In this document: piece after piece, positions 1 through 8,447 of the stretch
Position numbering within the stretch: the first letter of the stretch is position 1
Layout: each line of letters opens with the position of its first letter
Assembly (NCBI RefSeq): GCF_044197065.1
Contig: NZ_JBIQOI010000008.1
Span: forward strand, 120,569 to 184,568
From: Kluyvera ascorbata_C
GTDB lineage: Bacteria; Pseudomonadota; Gammaproteobacteria; Enterobacterales; Enterobacteriaceae
Direction: 5' to 3'
DNA: 64,000 nt
Program-made: the position numbers and the translations under genes
Notes under the pieces: model-generated
Database searches by the model: none
Told to the model about the DNA's origin: nothing
What the model saw: only the letters and a program-made list of their open reading frames with translations

Positions 1-915
1 AACAGCATTATCAAAGACAACGCCAGCCAGTCGATTGAACATCAGGCAGAGGCGGTGAAAGCGGTCGCGGACACGGTGCTTGCGATGCTGGCATCGGATT
101 ACAACATCGTCCTGACCCACGGTAACGGCCCGCAGGTGGGGCTGGATCTGCGTCGCGCGGAGATTGCCCATGAGCGTGAAGGGCTGCCGCTCACCCCGCT
201 TGCCAACTGTGTTGCCGACACTCAGGGCGGGATCGGCTACCTTATTCAACAGGCGCTGAATAACCGGCTGGCGAAACGCGGAGAGCAAAAAGCGGTGACG
301 GTAGTCACGCAGGTGGAAGTCGATAAAAACGACCCCGGCTTCGTCAACCCGAGCAAACCCATCGGCGCGTTCTTCAGCGCCGAGCAGCGTGACGAACTGT
401 TAAAAGCTAACCCGACCTGGCGCTTCGTCGAAGATGCCGGGCGCGGCTATCGACGCGTGGTGGCCTCGCCGGAGCCGAAACGCATCGTCGAGTCTGAAGC
501 CATTCAGGCGCTGGCGCAGAAAGGCTTCCTGGTGATTGGCGCGGGCGGCGGCGGCATTCCGGTAGTGCTGGGGGAAGAGGGTGATTATCACAGCGTCGAT
601 GCGGTGATCGACAAAGATCTCTCCACCGCCTTGCTGGCGCACGAGATCGCCGCCGATATTCTGGTGATCACCACCGGCGTAGAGAAGGTCTGCATCCACT
701 TTGGTAAACCGGAACAGCAGGCGCTGGGGCAGGTGGATATCGCCACCATGACCCGCTACCTGCACGAAGGCCACTTCCCGGCGGGCAGTATGCTGCCGAA
801 GATTGTCGCCAGCCTGCAATTTTTACAACACGGCGGTAAACGGGTGATTATCACCACGCCGGAATGTCTGCCTGCCGCCCTGCGCGGCGAAACGGGCACC
901 CATATCGTCCATTGA
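1..915 (+). CDS. yahI: carbamate kinase, YahI-like (5' end outside window)
   Basis: The frame is open from base 1, so the start lies upstream and only a dozen or so residues should be missing compared with the roughly 316-residue E. coli YahI. Carbamate kinases of the amino-acid kinase fold transfer phosphate between carbamoyl phosphate and ADP in the cytoplasm. The family core is visible: THGNGPQVG near the front, a glycine-rich GAGGGGIPV loop in the middle, and VDAVIDKDLSTALLA, which fits nucleotide binding. It ends 12 bases before the next gene, so the two are likely co-transcribed as in the E. coli yah cluster. The neighbouring amidohydrolase suggests breakdown of a carbamoylated or ureido compound, which is inference. 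The family call is secure; the exact paralogue rests on the neighbour. Confidence 0.9.
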   Translation, partial: NSIIKDNASQSIEHQAEAVKAVADTVLAMLASDYNIVLTHGNGPQVGLDLRRAEIAHEREGLPLTPLANCVADTQGGIGYLIQQALNNRLAKRGEQKAVTVVTQVEVDKNDPGFVNPSKPIGAFFSAEQRDELLKANPTWRFVEDAGRGYRRVVASPEPKRIVESEAIQALAQKGFLVIGAGGGGIPVVLGEEGDYHSVDAVIDKDLSTALLAHEIAADILVITTGVEKVCIHFGKPEQQALGQVDIATMTRYLHEGHFPAGSMLPKIVASLQFLQHGGKRVIITTPECLPAALRGETGTHIVH

Positions 916-927
916 TAAGGAACGACG

Positions 928-2307
928 ATGAAAGAGCATAACAGTCGCCGTGAGTTTTTAAGCAACAGCGGCAAAATGGTCACCGCCGCCGCGCTGTTTG
1001 GCGCAACCGCGCCAATGGCCTATGCGGCCACTTCTGGCGCTGCCGTCTGCGAGACGAAGGGAACCATGAATATTACCGACAGCCACTACTATCTGGATAA
1101 CGTGCTGCTTGAAACGGGCTTTGAGTACGAGGGCTCGGTCGTCGTGCATACCCGCACCGCGCAACAGACCGTGGAAATTCAGGACGGTAAAATCGTTGCC
1201 CTGCGCGACAACAAAAGCCACCCGGATGCCACGCTGCCGCACTATGACGCCGGCGGCAAGCTGATGCTACCGACCACCCGCGACATGCATATCCACCTCG
1301 ACAAAACCTTCTACGGCGGCCCGTGGCGCTCGCTCAATCGTCCGGCGGGCACCACGATTCAGGACATGATCAAGCTTGAGCAAAAGCTGCTGCCTGAACT
1401 CCAGCCGTACACGCAGGAGCGCGCTGAAAAGCTGATTGACCTGCTGCAATCAAAAGGCACCACCATTGCCCGCAGCCACTGCAATATCGAGCCGGTTTCC
1501 GGGCTGAAAAACCTGGAAAATTTACAGGCGGTGCTGGCGCGGCGCAAAGCCGGTTTCGACTGCGAAATCGTCGCCTTCCCGCAGCACGGCCTGTTGTTAT
1601 CGAAATCTGAACCGCTGATGCGCGAAGCGATGCAGGCCGGGGCACACTACGTCGGCGGACTGGATCCGACCAACGTCGACGGCGCGATGGAGAAGTCCCT
1701 CGACACCATGTTCCAGATTGCCATCGACTACCGCAAAGGGGTGGATATTCACCTGCATGAAACCAGCCCAGCGGGCGTGGCGGCGGTGAAATATATGGTG
1801 GAAACCGTGGAGAAAACGCCGGAGCTGAAGGGCAAGCTGACCATCAGCCACGCTTTTGCGCTGGCGACGATGAACGAAGGGCAGGTGGATGAGATTGCCA
1901 CCCGCATGGCCGCGCAGCAGATTTCTATCGCTTCAACGGTACCGATTGGCACGCTGCATATGCCGCTCAAACAGCTGCGCGACAAAGGCGTGACGCTGAT
2001 GACCGGCACCGACAGCGTGATCGATCACTGGTCGCCGTACGGCCTGGGCGATATGTTCGAAAAAGCTAACCTCTACGCCCAGCTCTATATCCGCCCGAAC
2101 GAGCAGAACCTCTCCCGCTCGCTGTTCCTCGCCACCGGTGACGTGCTGCCGCTGAACGACAAAGGCGAGCGCGTGTGGCCGAAAGCGCAGGATGAGGCCA
2201 GCTTTGTGCTGGTGGACGCCTCGTGCTCGGCGGAAGCGGTAGCGCGGATTTCTCCGCGTGCCGCAACGTTCCATAAGGGGCGGCTGGTGTGGGGAAGCGT
2301 GGCGTAA
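928..2307 (+). CDS. yahJ: Tat-signal amidohydrolase/deaminase, YahJ
   Basis: A 459-residue protein of the metal-dependent amidohydrolase superfamily, close to cytosine-deaminase-like enzymes and about as long as E. coli YahJ. Residues 6-11 read NSRREFL-like, a twin-arginine motif, followed by a hydrophobic stretch ending near AYAA, so export by the Tat pathway is likely. Metal-site signatures are visible in order: DMHIHLDK near residue 118, an HLHE motif mid-protein, and GTDSVIDHW near residue 355. The ATG at 928 follows AAGGA at a good distance. The substrate is unknown. Co-transcription with the carbamate kinase gene suggests hydrolysis of a cyclic amide or imine whose product feeds carbamate metabolism, but this is inference. 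Confidence 0.9.
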   Translation: MKEHNSRREFLSNSGKMVTAAALFGATAPMAYAATSGAAVCETKGTMNITDSHYYLDNVLLETGFEYEGSVVVHTRTAQQTVEIQDGKIVALRDNKSHPDATLPHYDAGGKLMLPTTRDMHIHLDKTFYGGPWRSLNRPAGTTIQDMIKLEQKLLPELQPYTQERAEKLIDLLQSKGTTIARSHCNIEPVSGLKNLENLQAVLARRKAGFDCEIVAFPQHGLLLSKSEPLMREAMQAGAHYVGGLDPTNVDGAMEKSLDTMFQIAIDYRKGVDIHLHETSPAGVAAVKYMVETVEKTPELKGKLTISHAFALATMNEGQVDEIATRMAAQQISIASTVPIGTLHMPLKQLRDKGVTLMTGTDSVIDHWSPYGLGDMFEKANLYAQLYIRPNEQNLSRSLFLATGDVLPLNDKGERVWPKAQDEASFVLVDASCSAEAVARISPRAATFHKGRLVWGSVA

Positions 2308-2326
2308 CGCTATCTGCATTGACATT

Positions 2327-2401
2327 GCCGGATGGCGCTGCGCTTATCCGGCCTACATATCACCTGTAGCCCGGACGAGGCGCATCGCGCCGACTCCGGG
2401 G
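2327..2401. repeat. REP/BIME element pair
   Basis: Two facing REP-type units lie downstream of yahJ. The first starts GCCGGATGGCGCTGCGCTTA and the second starts GTAGCCCGGACGAGGCGCAT. Both can form GC-rich stem-loops. Such elements are typical of the enterobacterial core genome and mark 3' ends of transcripts. Confidence 0.85.
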
Positions 2402-2501
2402 CCGCTCGATCCAAAATTTTTTTACCCCGACCGAAACCTTCAGGCCTTAGCGTGCGAACTATTATGTACAGAGCACCTTTATCCCCCTGATGGAGTCGAC
2501 C

Positions 2502-3053
2502 ATGAATCGTTTGAAAGCCTTGTCAGCCGCCGCCGTACTCAGCCTTTCTCTGTTCGCCGTGAACGCGAACGCTGCCCTTGAACCCGGCGCGAAAGCCCCG
2601 GACTTCAGCCTGCAAGGTGCGCTCGGCGGTAAGCCGCTGACCTTCTCCCTGCAACAGGCATTGCAGAAAGGTCCGGTCGTGCTCTATTTCTTCCCGGCCG
2701 CGTTCACCAAAGGTTGTACCCTCGAGGCGCATGCCTTTGCTGAAGCCACCGATAATTTCAAAAAGCTTGGCGCAACCGTGGTGGGCGTGACCGCCGGGAA
2801 CGTCGACCAGGTGGATGAGTTCTCAAAACTGGAGTGCCGGGATAAATTTGCCGTGGCGGCAGACCCAGGCGCGAAAGTAGCGGCGCAGTACCAGACGCTG
2901 ATGCAGATGAATGGCAAAACGGTGTCCGACCGTACCTCGTTTGTGATCGCCCCGGATGGCAAGATTTTGATGAGCTACACCGACCGTAACCCTGATGAAC
3001 ACATCCAGAAAGCGATGGATGCCGTGAAGCAGTACGCACAATCGCATTCGTAA
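2502..3053 (+). CDS. secreted peroxiredoxin (AhpC/TSA, BCP/PrxQ-like)
   Basis: The ATG at 2502 is preferred over 2490 because GGAG lies seven bases upstream. The 183-residue product begins with a Sec signal peptide ending in NANA-AL, so it should act in the periplasm. The mature part is a thioredoxin-fold peroxiredoxin: PGAKAPDFSLQG near the front, then FFPAAFTKGCTLEA with the presumed peroxidatic cysteine, and a second cysteine in KLECRDKF. These would reduce peroxides with thiol-derived electrons. The next gene, 20 bases downstream, encodes a DsbD-like electron conduit, which is a natural reductant source. The family is clear; the exact substrate is not. Confidence 0.88.
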   Translation: MNRLKALSAAAVLSLSLFAVNANAALEPGAKAPDFSLQGALGGKPLTFSLQQALQKGPVVLYFFPAAFTKGCTLEAHAFAEATDNFKKLGATVVGVTAGNVDQVDEFSKLECRDKFAVAADPGAKVAAQYQTLMQMNGKTVSDRTSFVIAPDGKILMSYTDRNPDEHIQKAMDAVKQYAQSHS

Positions 3054-3073
3054 TTTAGCCGCCGGGGTTCGCT

Positions 3074-4306
3074 ATGCTAACTGCTATTCTGGCCGCCTTT
3101 GTCGGCGGCATTATCCTCAACCTGATGCCCTGCGTGTTCCCGGTCATTTCACTGAAGGCGCTGGGTATTTTGCGCCATGAGGGCGATGCCAAAAGTGCGC
3201 GTACCGAAGGGTTGGGCTTTTTGCTCGGCGTGATTTTTACCATGCTGGTGCTGGCGGGCATACTGCTGGCGCTGCGCGCTGGCGGCACCGCCGTCGGCTG
3301 GGGGTTCCAGCTTCAGTCGCCGATGGTGATTGCCGTGCTGGCGCTGATTATTCTTGGCGCGGCGCTGAACCTGCTTGGCGTGTTTGAAGTGGGCTTGTCG
3401 TTGCAGCGAGCCGGGGAAATTTCGGTGGGCAGCGGGGCTTTTGTGCGCTCGGCGCTAACCGGCGCGCTGGCGATTGTGGTGGCGACACCCTGCTCGGCCC
3501 CGTTTATGGCGGGCGCGGTAGGCTACGCGCTGGTGCAGCCGCCGGTGGCCTCGCTGGCGATTTTCCTGTCGCTGGCGATAGGCTTTGCCGCACCGTTTAC
3601 CCTGGTCTCGCTGTTCCCGGCCATCGCCAAACGTCTGCCACGACCGGGCGCGTGGATGGATATCCTCAAGCGCGGCCTGGCGTTCCCGATGCTCGGGGCG
3701 TTTGCCTGGCTGGTGTGGGTGCTGACGCAGCAGGCGGGGACGACCGCGCTGTTAGCGATGCTGATTTGCGCCGTGGTGGTGAGCTTTGCCGCGTGGCTGT
3801 ACGGTATGGCCCAGCGCCGACGCTATATCGGCCAATCCTATAAAGCGCTGCTGGGGGTGACGGTGGTGCTGTTTATCGCTGCGGTTAGCCCGCTGCCGGG
3901 CGTGATGCACGTCCAGCCGTCGCAGCCGGAACTCGCGCGCGTGGAAAATATCACCCACGTGAAGTGGTCGCCGCAGACGGTGGCGGAGATGCGCGGGCAT
4001 GGCAAAGCCATCTTTGTCGATTTCACCGCTTCCTGGTGCATTACCTGCCAGGTGAACGAGCGCACCTCGCTTTCAACGACGGCGGTGAAGCAGGCGCTGG
4101 CGAGCACGAATACCATCTACATGGTGGCGGACTCCACCAAATTTAACGCCGATATTGATGACGCGATGACCGCGTTCGGGCAGGGTGGTTTGCCGCTCTA
4201 CGTGGTCTACCCCGCGGACGGCAGCGCGCCGAAGGTGCTGCCGCAGGTGCTGACGCCAACGATTGTGGTCGACGCCCTGAATCAGGCATCCGCTAAAAAA
4301 GCATGA
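3074..4306 (+). CDS. DsbD-like transmembrane thiol reductant transporter with C-terminal thioredoxin domain
   Basis: A 410-residue inner-membrane protein. The N-terminal two thirds form about eight hydrophobic segments and include the two conserved cysteine sites of the DsbD beta domain, LMPCVFPVI near residue 18 and VATPCSAPF near 140. The last 130 residues are a periplasmic thioredoxin-like domain with a CITC active site (gamma domain). It lacks the N-terminal alpha domain of full DsbD. The expected role is to pass electrons from cytoplasmic thioredoxin to periplasmic partners. The adjacent secreted peroxiredoxin is the obvious partner by position, although direct transfer is inference. The start at 3074 has a GGGG-type ribosome site. 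Confidence 0.88.
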   Translation: MLTAILAAFVGGIILNLMPCVFPVISLKALGILRHEGDAKSARTEGLGFLLGVIFTMLVLAGILLALRAGGTAVGWGFQLQSPMVIAVLALIILGAALNLLGVFEVGLSLQRAGEISVGSGAFVRSALTGALAIVVATPCSAPFMAGAVGYALVQPPVASLAIFLSLAIGFAAPFTLVSLFPAIAKRLPRPGAWMDILKRGLAFPMLGAFAWLVWVLTQQAGTTALLAMLICAVVVSFAAWLYGMAQRRRYIGQSYKALLGVTVVLFIAAVSPLPGVMHVQPSQPELARVENITHVKWSPQTVAEMRGHGKAIFVDFTASWCITCQVNERTSLSTTAVKQALASTNTIYMVADSTKFNADIDDAMTAFGQGGLPLYVVYPADGSAPKVLPQVLTPTIVVDALNQASAKKA

Positions 4307-4326
4307 GGTAACGGGCATGGCGGAAT

Positions 4327-4884
4327 ATGGATAACGGTTTAGCGCCGCGTGAAGCATGGCCTGCGTTGATGGCAAGCGCGCAGGCGGGGGATCGCGATGC
4401 CTATACCCAACTGCTGCGGGCCATTGTGCCGGTGATTCGGGCGATAGTCCGCAAGCAGATTGCCGACAGCGTGCTGGTTGACGACGTTATCCAGGACGTG
4501 CTGCTGGCTGTCCATCGGGTGCGCCACACCTACGATCCCGCCTGTCCGTTTTTACCCTGGCTGATGGCTATTACCCAGGCCCGTACCGTTGACGCACTGC
4601 GCAAGCGTGGCCGCCACTGGCTGCGTGAAGCCGAGGAGGAAGAGGCCGTTGAGCCTGCCGCCGAACACATCCCGGAAGAGGATGAACGAGAAGAAACGCT
4701 GGCGCTGATCCTCGACCAGCTTCCCTCGCGCCAGCGGCAAATTGTGGAGCATATCCACCTGCAGGAGATGAGCCTCGCCGAGGCCGCTGCCCGCCATAAT
4801 TTAAGCGTTTCGGCAGTGAAATCGCTATTACACAGAGCACTAACCAACCTTCGCCGGATGGGAGCGAACCATGACCGATCATGA
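4327..4884 (+). CDS. ECF-type RNA polymerase sigma factor
   Basis: A 185-residue sigma-70 family protein with region 2 (VDDVIQDVLLAVHRVRHTYD, residues about 48-68) and region 4 (LPSRQRQIVEHIHLQ then a helix-turn-helix ending in SVKSLLHRALTNLR). There is no region 1 or 3, so it is an ECF sigma. It overlaps the following NrsF-type gene by 14 bases, a usual pairing of sigma factor and membrane anti-sigma. It probably directs transcription of the peroxiredoxin/DsbD-like genes just upstream in response to envelope or oxidative stress; this is inferred from position. The acidic EEEEAVEP stretch between regions is a linker. Confidence 0.9.
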   Translation: MDNGLAPREAWPALMASAQAGDRDAYTQLLRAIVPVIRAIVRKQIADSVLVDDVIQDVLLAVHRVRHTYDPACPFLPWLMAITQARTVDALRKRGRHWLREAEEEEAVEPAAEHIPEEDEREETLALILDQLPSRQRQIVEHIHLQEMSLAEAAARHNLSVSAVKSLLHRALTNLRRMGANHDRS

Positions 4885-5500
4885 TCTTTTTATTGCGAAG
4901 CTAAGCCGTGACGCCGGGCCGATACGCCGCCCCTGGGCGAGCAACAGGCGGGTCGCCGCCTGGCTGCTGATGGCGCTGCCGTGCGGCTGGCTCAGCAGCC
5001 TGGTGTTTCACCGGGTGGCAACAGACTGGACGCAGTCCGGCGCGCTGCTGGCGGCGCTGCAACTGACTGTGGCTTTTGTGATGGGCATACTGGCGATACG
5101 TAACGCCTTCCTGCTGAGCATCGCCGGGCGCAAACCGCTGGGCTGGTGCTGGTTCGCACCATTGATTGCGCTCTGGCTAGGTGGCGTTATCTTCAGCCTC
5201 GGAACGGCGCACGCGCCGGAAAGTCATCCCGATGAGGTGAACTGCTACGCGTTTATGATGGCGGTGAGTACGCCGATGATGGTCATAATGATGGGCTACC
5301 TGCGCCGCACACGGGCGTTGTATCCGCTACGCACGCTGGCGACGTCAGGGGTGGGAATCGCCTGTATGGCGCTGATGATGCTGTCGTTTTGCCACCCGGT
5401 GGAGGTACATCCGCTGGATTTCCTGCTGCATATGGCGGCGGGGGTGACGATTGTGCTGGTGATGATGGCGGCGGGGTGGCGATGGGTGAGGATTGGATGA
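4871..5500 (+). CDS. NrsF family (DUF1109) membrane anti-sigma factor
   Basis: A 209-residue protein with six predicted membrane segments after a short cytoplasmic head (MTDHDLFIAKLSRDAGPIR). The layout matches NrsF/DUF1109 proteins, which hold an ECF sigma factor at the membrane. A cysteine lies in DEVNCYAF and another in SFCHPVEVHP near the outer face; in this family such cysteines may sense oxidation or metals. It overlaps the sigma gene by 14 bases, so translation is likely coupled. Function as anti-sigma is by family and position. Confidence 0.85.
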   Translation: MTDHDLFIAKLSRDAGPIRRPWASNRRVAAWLLMALPCGWLSSLVFHRVATDWTQSGALLAALQLTVAFVMGILAIRNAFLLSIAGRKPLGWCWFAPLIALWLGGVIFSLGTAHAPESHPDEVNCYAFMMAVSTPMMVIMMGYLRRTRALYPLRTLATSGVGIACMALMMLSFCHPVEVHPLDFLLHMAAGVTIVLVMMAAGWRWVRIG

Positions 5501-5533
5501 CGAGCGCCTTGTATCGATGCGTTTATCTCACTC

Positions 5534-5569
5534 GTAGCCCGGCCGAGGCGCAACGCGCCGACGCCGGGG
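5534..5569. repeat. REP element
   Basis: GTAGCCCGGCCGAGGCGCAA and the following bases form a GC-rich stem-loop, almost the same as the second unit at 2366-2401. It lies between two convergent genes, a usual REP location. Confidence 0.8.
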
Positions 5570-5578
5570 CGGCTCTTT

Positions 5579-6082
5579 CTAAACCTCTTCAACCTCATCC
5601 AACCGCCGCTTCAACGCCTGCAACTGAAACTCGCTAAACACCTCAACCCCATGCTGGCGCAACAGCGCCGCCGCGACCCCTTCGCCCGGCACCTTCACCC
5701 CGCTAAACGCCCCGTCATACACGTTCTGGCTCCCGCAGGTTGGGCTACCGTCGGTCAAAATCGCAAACCGACAGTCGTGGCTTTGCGCGGCTTTTAACGC
5801 CAGCCACGCCGCCAGCACGTACGGCTGTGTCACATCGCGCCCGTCGCTTTCCACTACTTGCGCCCGCCCGCTCAACACCTCGATACCCTGACCGTTAACC
5901 ATCTCCGCAGACAGCCGCGGCGTCTCAAGCCCCGCTGCCAGCTCCGGGCAATGGGTGACCAGACGGCCTTCATCGCGCCATTGTTGCAGCAGGTTAGCGG
6001 TACAGGATTTATCGGTGCCGTTGTAGCGCACGGGATGCCCGGCGAGGCAGGCGCTGAGGAGGATTTTGTGTTTGACGGTCAT
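5579..6082 (-). CDS. DUF523 family protein
   Basis: A 167-residue cytoplasmic protein of the DUF523 family. The family hallmarks are present: ILLSACLAGHPVRYNG at the N-terminus, the CPELAAGL cysteine motif, and TDGSPTCGS in the second half. The conserved cysteines suggest a metal or Fe-S site, but no function is established for the family that I can assign here. It is convergent with the anti-sigma gene and separated from it by a REP element, so it is its own transcription unit. Confidence 0.88.
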   Translation of the reverse strand: MTVKHKILLSACLAGHPVRYNGTDKSCTANLLQQWRDEGRLVTHCPELAAGLETPRLSAEMVNGQGIEVLSGRAQVVESDGRDVTQPYVLAAWLALKAAQSHDCRFAILTDGSPTCGSQNVYDGAFSGVKVPGEGVAAALLRQHGVEVFSEFQLQALKRRLDEVEEV

Positions 6083-6459
6083 GGAGAACCTTGAGGATGC
6101 GTGGCAAGGCGGTTGTCGCGATGCCTGCGGCTATAGGGTAACAGATAATCAGTCGCGGGGGCGGTCAGACCTTCGGGGGGGACTCGATAAGTACAAGGAG
6201 TGATGCACCTTAAAACAGACGTAAACTATATTTTGTCTGTTTAAGGGATTGAGCTTCGGGCATCGCGTTTTGTCTATGGCCTGAAGCACCTGAAACGCAA
6301 TGGGGCAATTGACATCGACCCCGTCGGGTTGGGCATGCTACAAGGGCAGCAGGTGGCTGGGCAGGCATTGTTTGCACCAGAGTCTGCGCTGTTTGGGGCC
6401 GCCGTGTTATTGAGGCCAAAAAGCGGGTTCCGGCTAACGCATTACCGGAGTCAGTGTAG
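6083..6459 (+). other. gene-free stretch holding an interrupted reading frame
   Basis: No intact gene is seen. A ribosome-site-like AAGGAG precedes ATG at 6203, which opens 13 codons and then a TAA. The same frame then stays open for a further 71 codons, reading GIELRASRFVYGLKHL onward, to a stop at 6460-6462. This could be a decayed gene or chance. I recognise no family. The stretch marks the change from core genes to the defence block. Confidence 0.3.
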
Positions 6460-7395
6460 CTAAAAGTACTGCTCCAGAACGCCTTCTAACTTGCTCACCG
6501 CCGCCGCATACTTAGCCGGATTCTTATCCTTCAGTACCGCCAGATTACGCAGTTTCCAGCGAATAGCCGGTAGATGTTGAATTTCTGGATAGCGATAAAG
6601 CGACCAGTCGGCATTATTTTGCTTATAGCTGAGCAAGAATTGACGATCCCTGTCCGTAAGATGCGATTTCAGCGCTTGTGGCAGCGAAGTTGTTACTGAT
6701 AAAAGGGACTCCAGCGACGTTTCCTGCTGTGTCATTCCTGAAAATTCCTGTGCGTACAGAGTAGCGATCCGCGCTGTATCCCAGTTTGGTGCCAGTAGCT
6801 CGGCAATGGGGCGGGGATGCCCTGCCAGATAGCAAAGAAAACCGTCAAAGATCTCGCGTGTCAGGCCCGGTTTCTCCAGCATATTCAGCACGTCAAACAG
6901 ATCTCGCGGGTGCTGGCGGTCGAGCGCGGCGCAGATTTTACCGCCGTAAAGATCCGCCTGCGAGACGACATTCATCGTGGTGAAGCCATACTCCATTTCC
7001 ACCTGTTCACATACTGGCATTTCTGTTGGTGGCAACAGCAGCCCACGCCAGACTGGGCTAACTTCAATCTTTATCTGCGCGTCGGCGGTGTTAACGATGA
7101 TGCGCTTTTCATCCGCTTTGTTCTCCTGTCGGATAGCGGTGATCCCCGGTCTGCCGTTTAGCGATTCAGTAATACGCATCAAGGCGTCATTGATGGCAGC
7201 CAGATCGGTATCGCGATCCGCATAGGTCTTATACGCCAGATCGATATCTACTGACAGGCGAGGGAAATCCTGCACAAACAAATTGATTGCTGTGACGCCT
7301 TTCAGAGCGAAGCAAGACTCCTTTGCCACATGCGGCAGCGCAGCCATTAATAGCCTGACCTGTCGGGTATAACTATCACGAAGATCCATCTTCAA
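6460..7395 (-). CDS. AbiEii-type nucleotidyltransferase toxin
   Basis: A 311-residue protein of the AbiEii/AbiGii toxin family, the toxin half of type IV abortive-infection AbiE systems. The nucleotidyltransferase signature GVTAINLFVQ...RLSVDIDLAY lies at residues about 33-56, with the DxD pair in VDIDL. A later ADLYGGKICAALDR motif (about residue 145) is also typical. Such proteins transfer nucleotides, thought to act on tRNA, and stop growth of infected cells. Its start lies inside the end of the AbiEi gene (20-base overlap), so the pair is translationally coupled. Confidence 0.9.
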   Translation of the reverse strand: MKMDLRDSYTRQVRLLMAALPHVAKESCFALKGVTAINLFVQDFPRLSVDIDLAYKTYADRDTDLAAINDALMRITESLNGRPGITAIRQENKADEKRIIVNTADAQIKIEVSPVWRGLLLPPTEMPVCEQVEMEYGFTTMNVVSQADLYGGKICAALDRQHPRDLFDVLNMLEKPGLTREIFDGFLCYLAGHPRPIAELLAPNWDTARIATLYAQEFSGMTQQETSLESLLSVTTSLPQALKSHLTDRDRQFLLSYKQNNADWSLYRYPEIQHLPAIRWKLRNLAVLKDKNPAKYAAAVSKLEGVLEQYF

Positions 7396-8179
7396 CTCCT
7401 TCCGATTTAAATGCGCGGGGAACGGTGATTTGATAATCCGGCTCCAGCCAGCCGCCGGGAATGATTTGCCGCTTTCCCGTACCTGTTTCTATACCGCTTT
7501 GATCGAGATACCGAAAATAAGGATGCGCATTGCGCCGGGCAAGATAGAGCATCACCCGGTTGGTTTTAACCGAATGGCTGGCGCAGAGCAGTGTCTGTAA
7601 TTTTCGCGGGCTGAGAAGATTCATTCCCTGAAACAGAGCGTCGGCATGTTCGAACGAGATCAATGAAGGAACACCGCAGGCGATCTCATATGCGGCCAGT
7701 TCCGGGACGCTGCCCACTAACTGTCGGTCGCCGATTTTAAGTTGTGTCGTGAATGACGGTATATCAACGGTGAGGCCAGAGGTATACAGCGTGACAAACG
7801 TCGCGGATGGTTCAAAGGCGGCAAACCACCCCGGCAGTTTGGCGTAAGCTGGAAGCGCCAGCCAGACCTGCGGCCTGCCCGGTTCGGTATAGTGGGCATG
7901 GCCCTGTAGCGCAAGGCTGGTCAGCCCTGCTACACGAACCGGCTTTTCCCACTGTGTTTGCAGGCAGTATACCGCATCCACCCAGTCCGGCTCACGGCCC
8001 GTCCGGCAGTATACGCCGTGCGCGATCCGCCTGAGCCAGCCATTCTGGACATAGAGGTAAGAGAGCTTACGGTCTATACCGTTGTGTGTAAGCCATGACT
8101 GGAGCAGTATCTGACCGGGTAAGGTGCTCTGCATCAGCCAGTTTAGATAGTTTGGCAAATGTCGCCTCTGAATGGACAA
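7376..8179 (-). CDS. AbiEi-type antitoxin/transcriptional repressor
   Basis: A 267-residue AbiEi-family protein. The N-terminal part is a winged-helix region (residues about 20-60, ending in NGWLRRIAHGVYCR), followed by the larger AbiEi antitoxin domain. In known AbiE pairs this protein represses its own promoter and neutralises AbiEii. The longest frame opens at a TTG (8179) without a strong ribosome site, so the start is uncertain. It lies upstream of and overlaps the toxin gene, the standard AbiE order. Confidence 0.88.
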   Translation of the reverse strand: MSIQRRHLPNYLNWLMQSTLPGQILLQSWLTHNGIDRKLSYLYVQNGWLRRIAHGVYCRTGREPDWVDAVYCLQTQWEKPVRVAGLTSLALQGHAHYTEPGRPQVWLALPAYAKLPGWFAAFEPSATFVTLYTSGLTVDIPSFTTQLKIGDRQLVGSVPELAAYEIACGVPSLISFEHADALFQGMNLLSPRKLQTLLCASHSVKTNRVMLYLARRNAHPYFRYLDQSGIETGTGKRQIIPGGWLEPDYQITVPRAFKSEGVEDGSS

Positions 8180-8447
8180 ATATGCAAATTATTAAACTAA
8201 TTTAGATCGGGAGTGATTTTATCGCAACATCAGGTTTGGTTATTCTCGTATTTGTCGATTATAAATCGACATTTTTTATAAAATATAAACTGTAAATCAT
8301 TACAGAAAAGTAGGGCTAAATGTATTCGTCAGCTAGCGCGGGGCGTGTAACATAGATTTAAAGCGAAGCAGCAAACGTAGTGTATTGCCCCTGTGGTAAT
8401 TGTTGTATAGGGCTTGGGGCGTGGCAAAACGATAAGAAGAGAATCTG

